From the NCBI RefSeq assembly GCF_012516395.1, contig NZ_CP051206.1, positions 1,364,001-1,428,000 on the forward strand: a stretch of 64,000 bases of DNA, given 5' to 3'. Position 1 is the first letter of the stretch. Every line of letters starts with the position of its first letter. A program made the translations under genes and the position numbers. Under the pieces are notes generated by a model, which saw only the letters and a program-made list of their open reading frames with translations, did not search any database and had not been told where the DNA came from. This DNA comes from Dolichospermum flos-aquae CCAP 1403/13F. Its GTDB lineage: Bacteria; Cyanobacteriota; Cyanobacteriia; Cyanobacteriales; Nostocaceae. Below, piece after piece: positions 36,936 through 46,904 of this stretch.

Positions 36936-37369
36936 GGGTGGTTTGTTCTTGTACTGAGCAGTTCGACCCTTCGACAAGCTCAGGGCATCGCAAGCTCACT
37001 GTACCAATTGATAGTAGTATTGACATTGGTGACTACCAATTTAAAAAATATCCTAACTTGTCGCATAGATATAGAGCTTGACACTTATCAGTATTTGTGT
37101 CAAACTTGTGCGTATATATATAGTCTTTAACTAAAAAGTGTTACAAGTTGTGACACATACTATTACCTTCAGACATCATCTTAATATCAGTAATTAATTA
37201 AATCCATGAATACTGCACTCAATTCTGCCCTGACGCTGACATATAACCAACTCAGCACCTTTGCTGAATTCAGGATAGATTCACCTTCGTGATCTCAATA
37301 ACTCAGTATCAATTAATTCAGTTAATCAATGCTTGAACAAAAAAACTCTAAAATATAGGAGCATCTATC

Positions 37370-40300
37370 ATGGCTAACAACTTCGTCTGGGTTAACGCAA
37401 CTACCTTAAATGGAACTCTTTGGGATAATGGAACTCTATCATCAGCAACTCCTATTACTCAAATAGGCACATTAACACTTGGTGGTAGTTCCAAATATCT
37501 AAATACTCAACTCAATAATACGGGAACTATCGTCGAGAATGACTTTCGTTTGTTTTTCAATGATGGTGCTATTCTCAACAATTCTGGTAATTATGAATTA
37601 CAACAGGGAGAAATTCGTAATTCCACTTCTAGTATTGGCACATTTAACAACTCTGGAACTTTCAAGAAAACCACCACAGGAATAGGATCTATTAGAGTTG
37701 CTTTTAATAATACAGGAACGGTAAATGTTGAATCAGGAATTTTAAACCTTACAGGAGGAGGAGTTAGTAATGGTGGAAACTTCAACTTAACTAGCGGTAG
37801 AACCTTGGGATTTGGTGGAGGAGTTTATACTCTCAATAATGGAGCAAAAATCAACGGTAATGGTAATCTTGACCTTAGTAGTGGAACTTTAGATGTCAAA
37901 TTAGCAGGAGGAACTGCTATTGCTAATACTGTTGTATTTACTCTTGGTGGTGGAACATTTCAAGTAGATGGAGATTGGAACTTACTAACAACAAATAATT
38001 GGAATGGAGGAACTTTAAAGAGTTCAGGAATTACTACTAATAGTGGCACATTAACACTTGGTGGTAGTAGTTCTTCTTCCAAGTTTCTAAATACTCAACT
38101 CAATAATACGGGAACTATCGTCGAGAATGACAATCGTTTGTTTTTCAATGACGGTGCTATTCTCAACAATTCTGGTAATTATGAATTGCAACGGGGAGAC
38201 ATTCTTAATTCCACTTCTAGTATTGGCACATTTAACAACTCTGGAACTTTCAAGAAAACCACTACAGGAATAGGCTCTATTGGAATCGCTTTCAATAATA
38301 CAGGAACGGTAAATGTTGAATCAGGAATTTTAAACCTTACAGGAGGAGGAGTTAGTAATGGTGGAAACTTCAACTTAACTAGCGGTAGAACCTTGGGATT
38401 TGGTGGAGGAGTTTATACTCTCAATAATGGAGCAAAAATCAACGGTAATGGTAATCTTGACCTTAGTAGTGGAACTTTAGATGTCAAATTAGCAGGAGGA
38501 ACTGCTATTGCTAATACTGTTGTATTTACTCTTGGTGGTGGAACATTTCAAGTAGATGGAGATTGGAACTTACTAACAACAAATAATTGGAATGGAGGAA
38601 CTTTAAAGAGTTCAGGAATTACTACTAATAGTGGCACATTAACACTTGGTGGTAGTAGTTCTTCTTCCAAGTTTCTAAATACTCAACTCAATAATACGGG
38701 AACTATCGTCGAGAATGACAATCGTTTGTTTTTCAATGACGGTGCTATTCTCAACAATTCTGGTAATTATGAATTACAACGGGGAGACATTCTTAATTCC
38801 ACTTCTAGTATTGGCACATTTAACAACTCTGGAACTTTCAAGAAAACCACTACAGGAATAGGCTCTATTGGAATCGCTTTCAATAATACAGGAACGGTAA
38901 ATGTTGAATCAGGAATTTTAAACCTTACAGAAGGAGGAGTTAGTAATGGTGGAAACTTCAACTTAACTAGCGGTAGAACCTTGGGATTTGGTGGAGGAGT
39001 TTATACTCTCAATAATGGAGCAAAAATCAACGGTAATGGTAATCTTGACCTTAGTAGTGGAACTTTAGATGTCAAATTAGCAGGAGGAACTGCTATTGCT
39101 AATACTGTTGTATTTACTCTTGGTGGTGGAACATTTCAAGTAGATGGAGATTGGAACTTACTAACAACAAATAATTGGAATGGAGGAACTTTAAAGAGTT
39201 CAGGAATTACTACTAATAGTGGCACATTAACACTTGGTGGTAGTAGTTCTTCTTCCAAGTTTCTAAATACTCAACTCAATAATACGGGAACTATCGTCGA
39301 GAATGACAATCGTTTGTTTTTCAATGACGGTGCTATTCTCAACAATTCTGGTAATTATGAATTGCAACGGGGAGACATTCGTAATTCCACTTCTAGTATT
39401 GGCACATTTAACAACTCTGGAACTTTCAAGAAAACCACCACAGGAATAGGCTCTATTGGAGTTGCTTTTAATAATACAGGAACGGTTGAAGCCCAATCAG
39501 GAACTCTAAATTTTACCAACACTTACACCCATAATAATGCAAATTTAATTCTCAAAGGTGGCACTGTTACCTTTAGCAATGCCTTGAATATTAACGGTGG
39601 CAGTATAGAAGGCAATGGCAGTATTAACGTTGGGGTGACAAATTCTGGTTTACTCAATCCTCGTCATGCTAGTAATACCGAATTTGGTCTTTTAACTATT
39701 AATAGTAACTACACCGAAACCAACAGCGCAAACATCAATATTCAATTGGGGGGAACTACCGCAGGAACTAACTTTGATCAGGTGGATATTAATGGAAATG
39801 CCGCTTTTGATGGAACATTGAATGTTAGCCTATTGAATAACTTTACTCCCATTCTTGGTAGTACCTTTGATGTTGTAACTTATGAGAATTTCACAGGATC
39901 TTTAGATTTTACTGGACTAAAAATAGCTGATAATCTAACTTTAATTCCTGTTTTTAATTCCAAAGCATTAACTTTAATTGTTGGTAATGCTACACCAAAA
40001 GCAAACAACGATTTTATTAGCACAAATGAAGATAATATTCTTTATACCCCTACAACTATATTTTTGGCTAATGATACAGATGGTGATGCCGATCCCCTAA
40101 GTATCATAGAAGTTAAAGATGGTAAAACAATTGGTAAAGTTAGTTTAAATGGAAATCAAATCATCTATAACCCTAATGGGAAATTTGATTCACTTGCGGC
40201 TGGTGAAAGCATAAGTGATACCTTTGATTATGTGGTTAGTGATCCATACTATGGCAGAAATACAGCGACGGTAACAGTGACAGTCAATGGAGTTAATGAT

Positions 40301-43300
40301 GCTCCTATTGCTATCGTAGATAGCTTTAGCACTATCAGAGATCAATCGCTAACGCTTTCGATTCAAAATTTGTTAATTAACGATTATGATCCTGACAAAA
40401 ATGATTCGATAACATTTGTTGGTGTTAATAACGCAATTAATGGCTCAGTAACTTTAAACAACAATCAAATTATCTTTACTCCCAGTTTTGAGTTTATGGG
40501 TGCAGCCAGTTTTGAATATGTAATTAAAGATAATTCAGGAACTGAAAGTAAAGGTACAGTAAAAATTGATGTTAAACCTTCCAATTTTGGGAAAATAAAA
40601 GGAACTTTTTGGCAAGACAATAATAGTAATGGAATCCAAGATTCAGGTGAATTAAAACTAGGAAATTGGACGGTTTTTTTAGATAAAAATCGTAATGGAA
40701 CATTGGATCAAGGTGAGGCTTCAACAATAACGGATAACCAAGGTAATTACAGTTTTGATAATCTCACTGCTGGAGCTTATGTTGTTGCCCAAGTTTTAAA
40801 GCAAGGATGGGACAGAACTTATCCTGTTCAACAAAATAATACTAATCCTAATCAGATAGTGACACCAGGGGTTTCTGTTTTAGGTTTCTCTTCCCCATCA
40901 AATGTTACTGCTAATTATGCCCCTAATCAAATTTTAGTAAAACTCAAATCGGCAATTTCTAATCTTGAGTTAAATACTCTTAAAAGTAATTTGGGGGTCA
41001 CTAATATTGAATCAATTAGTGATCTGGGTATTGAATTGTGGTCTTTTAGCAAACTTAGTGTAGATACGGCAATTGCCCAATATAGTAGTAACTCTCTAAT
41101 TGAGTATATCGAACCGAATTACACTATCTCCAATAATAATGTTTTTCCATTAGTTGTCCCTCCTAACGACCCTCAATATTCTTCACTTTGGGGATTAAAT
41201 AATACGGGACAAACAGGAGGAAAATCTGATGCGGATATTGATGCACCAGAAGCTTGGAAAATTTCAACAGGCAGTAAATCAATTATTATCGGTGTGATTG
41301 ATACTGGAGTAGATTATACCCATCCAGATTTAATCGGTAATATTTGGAAAAATCCAGGAGAAATCCCCAATGACGGCATTGATAATGATAATAATGGATT
41401 CATTGATGATGTGCATGGTTACGACTTTGCCAACAATGATGGTAATCCTTTTGACGATCATGGCCATGGCACTCACGTTGCTGGAACTATTGGAGCAAAG
41501 GGAAATAATAATTTAGGGGTTGCGGGGATTAACTGGGATATTCAAATTATGCCGATCAAGTTCCTTTCTGGTAAAGGTTCTGGCACTATATTTAACGCTA
41601 TTAAGGCTGTTAACTATGCCACCAAAATGGGGGCTAATTTAACCAATAATAGCTGGGGCGGCGGTGGATTTTCTCAAGGCTTGTATGATGCGATCGCTGC
41701 TGCGGGAAAAGCAGGACAACTTTTTGTTGCTGCGGCTGGAAATAGTTCAAGTAATGCAGATCAGTCTCCCATGTATCCTGCCGCTTATAATTTGGACAAC
41801 ATTATCTCTGTCGCCGCTACAGACCATAACGATAACCTAGCCAATTTTTCTAACTATGGAGCTAATTCTGTTGATTTAGCAGCCCCTGGAGTTAATATTC
41901 TTAGTACAGTTCCGGGCAATCGTTACAGTAGCTTTAATGGAACTTCAATGGCTAGTCCTCATGTTGCCGGGGTAGCTGGTTTGGTTTGGGCAAACAATCC
42001 TAGTTTATCTGCTAAGGAAGTCAAACAAGTGCTTCTTAATAGTGTTGATGTTCTGGATAATTTGAAAGGGAAAACTTTAACAGGAGGACGATTAAATGCC
42101 AACACAGCTTTGCAGAATAGTCGTCCAGTACCTGGAACTTACGTCGTTCGGCTTGATAAAGGAGAAATTGTTCAAGATATTAATTTCGGAAATCGCTTGC
42201 TTGAGTCTACTTCTAGCGTTAGCCCAATAGAATCAGCAGATAACACCAAACTAGTCAAAGATACCACCAACAAATACTTTACCCAAATCGGAACAAATAC
42301 ACCAATTGCTATTAAAAATGGTGGACAACAAATCTACCAAGATATCTACGGTTCAGGATGGCAAACGATAGCCGCAGAAACTGTCAATGGGGATAATCAA
42401 ATCCTCTGGAAAAACGTTTCTGGAAACTATCTGCATATTTGGCATTTAGATAATAACTGGAATTGGGTTTCTTCTGAAGGAAATTGGGGATTGAATTCTG
42501 CTGATGCTTTAACTCAAGAAACTAACTTTGCCATAGATGCAAATGGTGATGGTGTTATTGGCAATCCTTATACTGCAATTGAATCGGCAGGAAACACCAA
42601 ATTAGTCAAAGATCCAACAAACAAATACTTTACCCAAATCGGAACAAATACCCCAACCGCTATTAAAAATGGTGGACAACAAATCTACCAAGATATCTAC
42701 GGTTCAGGATGGCAAACTATAGCCGCAGAAACGGTTAATGGGGATAACCAAGTTCTCTGGAAAAACGTTTCTGGAAACTATCTACATATCTGGCGTTTAG
42801 ATAGTAACTGGAATTGGGTTTCTTCTGAAGGCAATTGGGCATTAAATTCGGCAGAAGCTTTCACCCAAGAAACTAACTTTGCCATAGATACCAATAGTGA
42901 TGGTGTGATTGGCAATCCTTACACTGCAATAGAATCAGCAGGTAATACCAAGTTAGTCAAAGATGCGACTAACAAATACTTTACCCAAGTCGGAACAAAT
43001 AGCCCAATCGCTATCAAAAATGGTGGACAACAAATCTCCCAAAACATCTACGGTTCAGACTGGCAAACTATAGCCGCAGAAACCGTCAGTGGAGTTAATC
43101 AAGTTCTCTGGAAAAATCTGGCTGGAAATTACCTCCACATTTGGCGTTTAGATAGTAACTGGAATTTGGTTTCTTCTGAAGGAAATTGGGGATTAAATTC
43201 GGCAGAAGCCTTAACTCAAGAAACTAACTTTGGCATAGATACTAATGGTGATGGTGTGATTGGCAATCCTTATACTGCAATTGAATCAGCAGGTAATACT

Positions 43301-44779
43301 AAATTAGTCAAAGATGCCACCAACAAATACTTTACCCAAATCGGAACAAATACCCCAACCGCTATTAAAAATGGTGGACAACAAATCTACCAAGATATCT
43401 ACGGTTCAGGATGGCAAACGATAGCCGCAGAAACTGTCAATGGGGATAACCAAGTTCTCTGGAAAAACATTTCTGGAAACTATCTGCATATCTGGAATTT
43501 AGATAGTAACTGGAATTGGGTTTCTTCTGAGGGACAATACGCATTAAATTCTGCTGATGCTTTTACCCAAGAAACTAAATTTGGGATAGATGCAAATGGT
43601 GATGGTTCTATTGGCAGTGGTTACACCGCAATAGAATCAGCAGGTAATACAAAATTAGTCAAAGATGCAACCAATAAATACTTTACCCAAGTCGGAACAA
43701 ATACCCCAACCGCTATTAAAAATGGTGGACAACAAATCTACCAAGATATCTACGGTTCAGGATGGCAAACGATAGCCGCAGAAACTGTCAATGGGGATAA
43801 TCAAGTTCTTTGGAAAAACGTTTCTGGAAACTATCTGCATATCTGGAGTTTAGATAGTAACTGGAATTGGGTTTCTTCTCAAGGAAATTGGGGATTAAAT
43901 TCTACTGATGCTTTCACTCAAGAAACTAACTTTGCCATAGATACCAATGGTGATGGTGTGATTGGCAATCCCTACACCCCAATTGAATCAGCAGGTAATA
44001 CTAAGTTAGTCAAAGATGCAGCCAACAAATACTTTACCCAAGTCGGAACAAATACCCCAACCGCTATTAAAAATGGTGGACAACAAATCTACCAAGATAT
44101 CTACGGTTCAGGATGGCAAACGATAGCCGCAGAAACTGTCAATGGCGTTAATCAAGTTCTTTGGAAAAACATTTCTGGAAACTTCCTGCATATCTGGAAT
44201 TTAGATAGTAACTGGAATTGGGTTTCTTCTGAGGGACAATACGCATTAAATTCTGCTGATGCTTTTACCCAAGAAACTAAATTTGGGATAGATGCTAATG
44301 GTGATGGTGTGATTGGTAATCCCTCTAGTCTGACTTTGACAGGTACTAGTGGTAATGATTTCCTCGTTGGTGGTGCAAATAATGATCTTCTCACCGGTGG
44401 GGGTGGTAAAGATACTCTAACTGGTGGTTTAGGTGCTGATAAGTTTGTTTACCAAAATCTTACTGATTCTCTCTTAGCTAACTTTGATGTGATTACTGAC
44501 TTCAACGCCACCACAGGTAATGATTTATTCCGTGTTTCTACCGCACGAGCCGGGTTTGTGGATGTGGGAGCAGTTAATACCCTGGATGCTGCTGGTATGG
44601 GGGCAAAATTAACAGCCGCAGCCTTTGGGTCAAATTTTGCGGCTCAATTCAGTTTTGGACAAAAAACCTTTGTGGCTATTAATGATGCAACCGCAGGGTT
44701 TAATGCGGCTAATGATGCCATTATTGAAGTTACGGGATTAACAGGAACATTGAATGTCAATCATTTTGTGATTGTTTAG
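37370..44779 (+). CDS. Giant secreted subtilisin-like protein with repeats, cadherin-like, SdrD-like and RTX-like domains
   Basis: The 2469-residue protein is preceded by AGGAG 10 nt before its ATG. N-terminal residues 1-705 are Gly/Asn-rich beta-helix-like repeats of 196 residues; about 875-1070 are cadherin/tandem-95-like domains (TNEDNILYTPTTIFLANDTD, VNDAPIAIVDSFS); 1074-1150 is an SdrD-B-like domain (FWQDNNSNGIQDSGELKLGN). A subtilase prodomain-like segment (NQILVKLKSAIS) is followed by a complete S8 domain with D1311 (VIDTGVDYTHPD), H1366 (HGHGTHVAG) and S1526 (NGTSMASPHVAG). Six 117-residue repeats (about 1621-2320) each end in an EF-hand-like DTNGDGVIG loop. The tail has GGxGxD calcium repeats (GTSGNDFLVGGANNDLLTGG) and no Sec signal, fitting type I secretion. 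Confidence 0.9.
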   Translation: MANNFVWVNATTLNGTLWDNGTLSSATPITQIGTLTLGGSSKYLNTQLNNTGTIVENDFRLFFNDGAILNNSGNYELQQGEIRNSTSSIGTFNNSGTFKKTTTGIGSIRVAFNNTGTVNVESGILNLTGGGVSNGGNFNLTSGRTLGFGGGVYTLNNGAKINGNGNLDLSSGTLDVKLAGGTAIANTVVFTLGGGTFQVDGDWNLLTTNNWNGGTLKSSGITTNSGTLTLGGSSSSSKFLNTQLNNTGTIVENDNRLFFNDGAILNNSGNYELQRGDILNSTSSIGTFNNSGTFKKTTTGIGSIGIAFNNTGTVNVESGILNLTGGGVSNGGNFNLTSGRTLGFGGGVYTLNNGAKINGNGNLDLSSGTLDVKLAGGTAIANTVVFTLGGGTFQVDGDWNLLTTNNWNGGTLKSSGITTNSGTLTLGGSSSSSKFLNTQLNNTGTIVENDNRLFFNDGAILNNSGNYELQRGDILNSTSSIGTFNNSGTFKKTTTGIGSIGIAFNNTGTVNVESGILNLTEGGVSNGGNFNLTSGRTLGFGGGVYTLNNGAKINGNGNLDLSSGTLDVKLAGGTAIANTVVFTLGGGTFQVDGDWNLLTTNNWNGGTLKSSGITTNSGTLTLGGSSSSSKFLNTQLNNTGTIVENDNRLFFNDGAILNNSGNYELQRGDIRNSTSSIGTFNNSGTFKKTTTGIGSIGVAFNNTGTVEAQSGTLNFTNTYTHNNANLILKGGTVTFSNALNINGGSIEGNGSINVGVTNSGLLNPRHASNTEFGLLTINSNYTETNSANINIQLGGTTAGTNFDQVDINGNAAFDGTLNVSLLNNFTPILGSTFDVVTYENFTGSLDFTGLKIADNLTLIPVFNSKALTLIVGNATPKANNDFISTNEDNILYTPTTIFLANDTDGDADPLSIIEVKDGKTIGKVSLNGNQIIYNPNGKFDSLAAGESISDTFDYVVSDPYYGRNTATVTVTVNGVNDAPIAIVDSFSTIRDQSLTLSIQNLLINDYDPDKNDSITFVGVNNAINGSVTLNNNQIIFTPSFEFMGAASFEYVIKDNSGTESKGTVKIDVKPSNFGKIKGTFWQDNNSNGIQDSGELKLGNWTVFLDKNRNGTLDQGEASTITDNQGNYSFDNLTAGAYVVAQVLKQGWDRTYPVQQNNTNPNQIVTPGVSVLGFSSPSNVTANYAPNQILVKLKSAISNLELNTLKSNLGVTNIESISDLGIELWSFSKLSVDTAIAQYSSNSLIEYIEPNYTISNNNVFPLVVPPNDPQYSSLWGLNNTGQTGGKSDADIDAPEAWKISTGSKSIIIGVIDTGVDYTHPDLIGNIWKNPGEIPNDGIDNDNNGFIDDVHGYDFANNDGNPFDDHGHGTHVAGTIGAKGNNNLGVAGINWDIQIMPIKFLSGKGSGTIFNAIKAVNYATKMGANLTNNSWGGGGFSQGLYDAIAAAGKAGQLFVAAAGNSSSNADQSPMYPAAYNLDNIISVAATDHNDNLANFSNYGANSVDLAAPGVNILSTVPGNRYSSFNGTSMASPHVAGVAGLVWANNPSLSAKEVKQVLLNSVDVLDNLKGKTLTGGRLNANTALQNSRPVPGTYVVRLDKGEIVQDINFGNRLLESTSSVSPIESADNTKLVKDTTNKYFTQIGTNTPIAIKNGGQQIYQDIYGSGWQTIAAETVNGDNQILWKNVSGNYLHIWHLDNNWNWVSSEGNWGLNSADALTQETNFAIDANGDGVIGNPYTAIESAGNTKLVKDPTNKYFTQIGTNTPTAIKNGGQQIYQDIYGSGWQTIAAETVNGDNQVLWKNVSGNYLHIWRLDSNWNWVSSEGNWALNSAEAFTQETNFAIDTNSDGVIGNPYTAIESAGNTKLVKDATNKYFTQVGTNSPIAIKNGGQQISQNIYGSDWQTIAAETVSGVNQVLWKNLAGNYLHIWRLDSNWNLVSSEGNWGLNSAEALTQETNFGIDTNGDGVIGNPYTAIESAGNTKLVKDATNKYFTQIGTNTPTAIKNGGQQIYQDIYGSGWQTIAAETVNGDNQVLWKNISGNYLHIWNLDSNWNWVSSEGQYALNSADAFTQETKFGIDANGDGSIGSGYTAIESAGNTKLVKDATNKYFTQVGTNTPTAIKNGGQQIYQDIYGSGWQTIAAETVNGDNQVLWKNVSGNYLHIWSLDSNWNWVSSQGNWGLNSTDAFTQETNFAIDTNGDGVIGNPYTPIESAGNTKLVKDAANKYFTQVGTNTPTAIKNGGQQIYQDIYGSGWQTIAAETVNGVNQVLWKNISGNFLHIWNLDSNWNWVSSEGQYALNSADAFTQETKFGIDANGDGVIGNPSSLTLTGTSGNDFLVGGANNDLLTGGGGKDTLTGGLGADKFVYQNLTDSLLANFDVITDFNATTGNDLFRVSTARAGFVDVGAVNTLDAAGMGAKLTAAAFGSNFAAQFSFGQKTFVAINDATAGFNAANDAIIEVTGLTGTLNVNHFVIV
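37463..39488 (+). repeat. 588-bp tandem repeats within the giant gene, about 3.4 copies
   Basis: CTCAATAATACGGGAACTAT recurs at 37511, 38099, 38687 and 39275, exactly 588 bp (196 codons) apart. Copies differ at only a few bases, including third positions, which means recent duplication or gene conversion. Confidence 0.95.
42229..44330 (+). repeat. 351-bp (117-codon) tandem repeats within the giant gene, six copies
   Basis: GAATCAGCAGGTAATAC-type starts occur at about 42230, 42581, 42932, 43283, 43634 and 43985, 351 bp apart. Each unit encodes NTKLVKD..NKYFTQ.GTN, WQTIAAETV, LWKN.SGN.LHIW, WNWVSSEG and an EF-hand-like DTNGDGVIG. Confidence 0.95.
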
Positions 44780-44807
44780 AGGATATTTAGCTTAAACCGA
44801 CAGAAGC

Positions 44808-44837
44808 CCCACGCGTGACCCGATAGGGCAGCGTGGG
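44808..44837 (-). repeat. Putative right-end hairpin of the iscB element
   Basis: CCCACGC and GCGTGGG form a 7-bp stem with a 16-nt loop; on the minus strand GTGGGGCTTCTGTCGGTTTA follows. A subterminal hairpin then a conserved end is the layout of IS200/IS605 right ends. The assignment is inference. Confidence 0.4.
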
Positions 44838-44857
44838 ACGCAATGCGTTCGCTATCG

Positions 44858-44992
44858 CTAACTAATCAATATCAACTCTCCATCTACAATTTCGTAACGA
44901 TTGCCATCATCAGCTAAAGCCATAAACTCTTCATCAGTCCAAACTTTATCCTTTATTTTTTCTAAGATAACTGTCTCTGCATTTAATCTCAT
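44858..44992 (-). pseudogene. N-terminal fragment of a Uma2-family protein
   Basis: A 44-codon frame begins 20 bp after the iscB stop. It reads as the start of a Uma2-type PD-(D/E)XK protein: EKIKDKVWTDEEFMALADD, GNRYEIVDGELI. Uma2 proteins are normally about 180-200 residues, so only the first quarter remains and the nuclease residues are missing. The frame ends in a palindromic repeat that supplies the stop. A full-length, different Uma2 is at 62188-62760. Confidence 0.7.
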
Positions 44993-45012
44993 AAAATTGT
45001 AGTTTTCCGTAG

Positions 45013-46290
45013 TCAAACGTAGCTATATCCGTCACTACAATGAACCTTAGTAATATCTTTCATTGTTGAAAATTCAACTCTAAAACCATTGATAACAATC
45101 TCACATCCGTTTTTTGTGGGAGTTTTAACACGACTTACATACCTTCCAGAAGTTATGTTTTTACGATCTTTGTGTAAAGTAGCCTTAACAAAATCTCCTG
45201 TAGAAACATGAGTGAATATTTTTTTAGGCTCGGTGCAAGGAAAACCAAATTTATTGATCCTACAGAATCTTCTGCAACCATGCCCCGTGCTTTTTACTGT
45301 TAAAATTTTTGTTGTAAGTATTTTGAGAGTTTCAACTTTCCCTACACAAGCAGCATCAATCCAATGAGTTTTAGGCAATCCTAAACGAGTTCTATTAAAC
45401 TTAGTTAAACCTCCTGAACCTGTTGTTATAGGTAATCCAGTTTCTTTTAACTTATTAAATAAAGCCCATCTCGTTGAATTTACAGCAGACGCATCTTTTA
45501 GTGTCCGCTTGGCTTGGGATAAAATTTGCTTCAACAACTCAGGCTTTTTTCCTAAAAACTTCTCAATATCTTGAGTACCTTTTTTGATATTACATTTCTC
45601 ACAAGCTAGACACAAATTAGAAATTCTATTAGTTCCTCCTTTGGCTTTTGGTTTAATATGCTCAACTTGTAAAGGGACATTTTCAGCAGTACAGTATGCA
45701 CATTTTCTATTCCATTTATTCAAAAGATATTCACGGACTTCATACCCTTGTAACTCTCCTTGTTGATACTCAAAGCCTGATATCTCCGGGTTTTCTAGCT
45801 GCTGTAGGTCAAACCTAGCAAGCTCTTGAACTATGTCAGTTATTGGGGCAAAATTACATAATCTTTTGACCCAAGTGTTAATAGTTAAAACTCTATGGCT
45901 TAAAGAAGGTGCTAACCAACCTTGAGGTTTAGTGCGGTTAAGAAATCTAGCTTGACGATAACGAGTATGTCTAGAACGTCTTCCTCGCCTTACTCCTTTT
46001 CGAGTTTCTAGGCTTTCTTTAATAGCTAAACCTCTGTGTTGTAATTCCATACCCCAGATGACTTTATTATTTTGAACTAACGCAAAACCTGTAGTTTTAC
46101 TTCCTGGATCTATTTTTAATTCAATCGGTTGAGTTGGAACGTCAGATTTAGGTTCTTTCAAAATTATGGTAAATGGAAATCTTCTAAATACAGCAGCTTT
46201 TTGTTGATTTAATAAAAAACGTGCATCTCCTGGATGGATTGGAGTAAGTGGTTTTTTGTTGGTATCAAGAACTAGAACAAAATTAGACAT
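45013..46290 (-). CDS. iscB: IscB RNA-guided HNH/RuvC endonuclease
   Basis: IscB is the ancestor-like relative of Cas9 that uses an omega-RNA encoded just upstream. The 425 residues have the full order: PLMP domain (VLVLDTNKKPLTPIHPGDAR, 6-24), RuvC-I with D61 (ELKIDPGSKTTGFAL), Arg-rich bridge helix (about 98-120), RuvC-II with E156 (VQELARFD), HNH domain 195-240 (CAYC, E210-H211, CLACEKCN), and RuvC-III with H309/D312 (THWIDAACVG). All catalytic residues look intact. The C-terminal ~100 residues fit the target-side domain. No TnpA transposase lies nearby, so mobility would need one in trans. Confidence 0.93.
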   Translation of the reverse strand: MSNFVLVLDTNKKPLTPIHPGDARFLLNQQKAAVFRRFPFTIILKEPKSDVPTQPIELKIDPGSKTTGFALVQNNKVIWGMELQHRGLAIKESLETRKGVRRGRRSRHTRYRQARFLNRTKPQGWLAPSLSHRVLTINTWVKRLCNFAPITDIVQELARFDLQQLENPEISGFEYQQGELQGYEVREYLLNKWNRKCAYCTAENVPLQVEHIKPKAKGGTNRISNLCLACEKCNIKKGTQDIEKFLGKKPELLKQILSQAKRTLKDASAVNSTRWALFNKLKETGLPITTGSGGLTKFNRTRLGLPKTHWIDAACVGKVETLKILTTKILTVKSTGHGCRRFCRINKFGFPCTEPKKIFTHVSTGDFVKATLHKDRKNITSGRYVSRVKTPTKNGCEIVINGFRVEFSTMKDITKVHCSDGYSYV

Positions 46291-46425
46291 TTAAATTTCA
46301 CCTTTCCAGGGTAATGTTTGCTTCAACCTTGTTATCTGAGCTTGTTATGCTAAATACACTATCCTTGCGGATTGTTTAATAAGTAGCAACATGGCAGGGG
46401 ACTAGCGAATCCCAAGGTGTTATGA
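46291..46425 (-). ncRNA. HEARO / omega-RNA of IscB
   Basis: The minus strand directly upstream of iscB folds into an ordered set of stems: an outer ACCTTG..CAAGGT pairing (about 46418 with 46327), an inner GGGA..TCCC hairpin, a GCTA..TAGC stem enclosing ATCC-GCAA-GGAT, and an ACC..GGT hairpin next to the iscB start. Position, length (about 135 nt) and stem order match HEARO RNAs. The guide would be encoded 5' of the RNA, just above 46425. A CCCTTCGACTACGCTCAGGG repeat (46441-46460) lies there and may be a later insertion. Confidence 0.65.
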
Positions 46426-46904
46426 CCTAGATAACGTTTACCCTTCGACTACGCTCAGGGTGGTTTGGTTCACATAAACTACAGATTACTCCGTTTATTT
46501 ATGCTCTCATATTATTCAAGTCCTTTTAATTTTTAGACAAAGCGATTCGTTTATATGACTAACTGAGTGATTTCTTTATATAATACTAACCCAAATATAA
46601 AAAATTTTGATTTGACTGGTATCGCGATAGCGAAGCGCGACCTAGGAATCGCCTTCAGGAGATGAATTTTGATGCGATTTGCTCCGCAACGCAAGCTAAC
46701 GCTGTATAAAAAAGCATTAGATCGGACAATATTGTGATATTTTGGTTTTGATTTTGGGGGCGATCGCGAAAGATAAATAATTGTTAAGCGATCGCTGTAT
46801 AACAAAGCATTCAAGAATCAGCAGGCGGGATTAGTCAGCAGCAGCAGACTTTTCCCTCTTTTTTGGATTAAATTACAAATTATGAATTCTGAATTCTGAA
46901 TTAT

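Noticed and set aside
46551-46814. 87-codon minus-strand ORF above the omega-RNA
   Set aside because: It is made of dispersed GCGATCGC and palindromic repeats, with no family resemblance.
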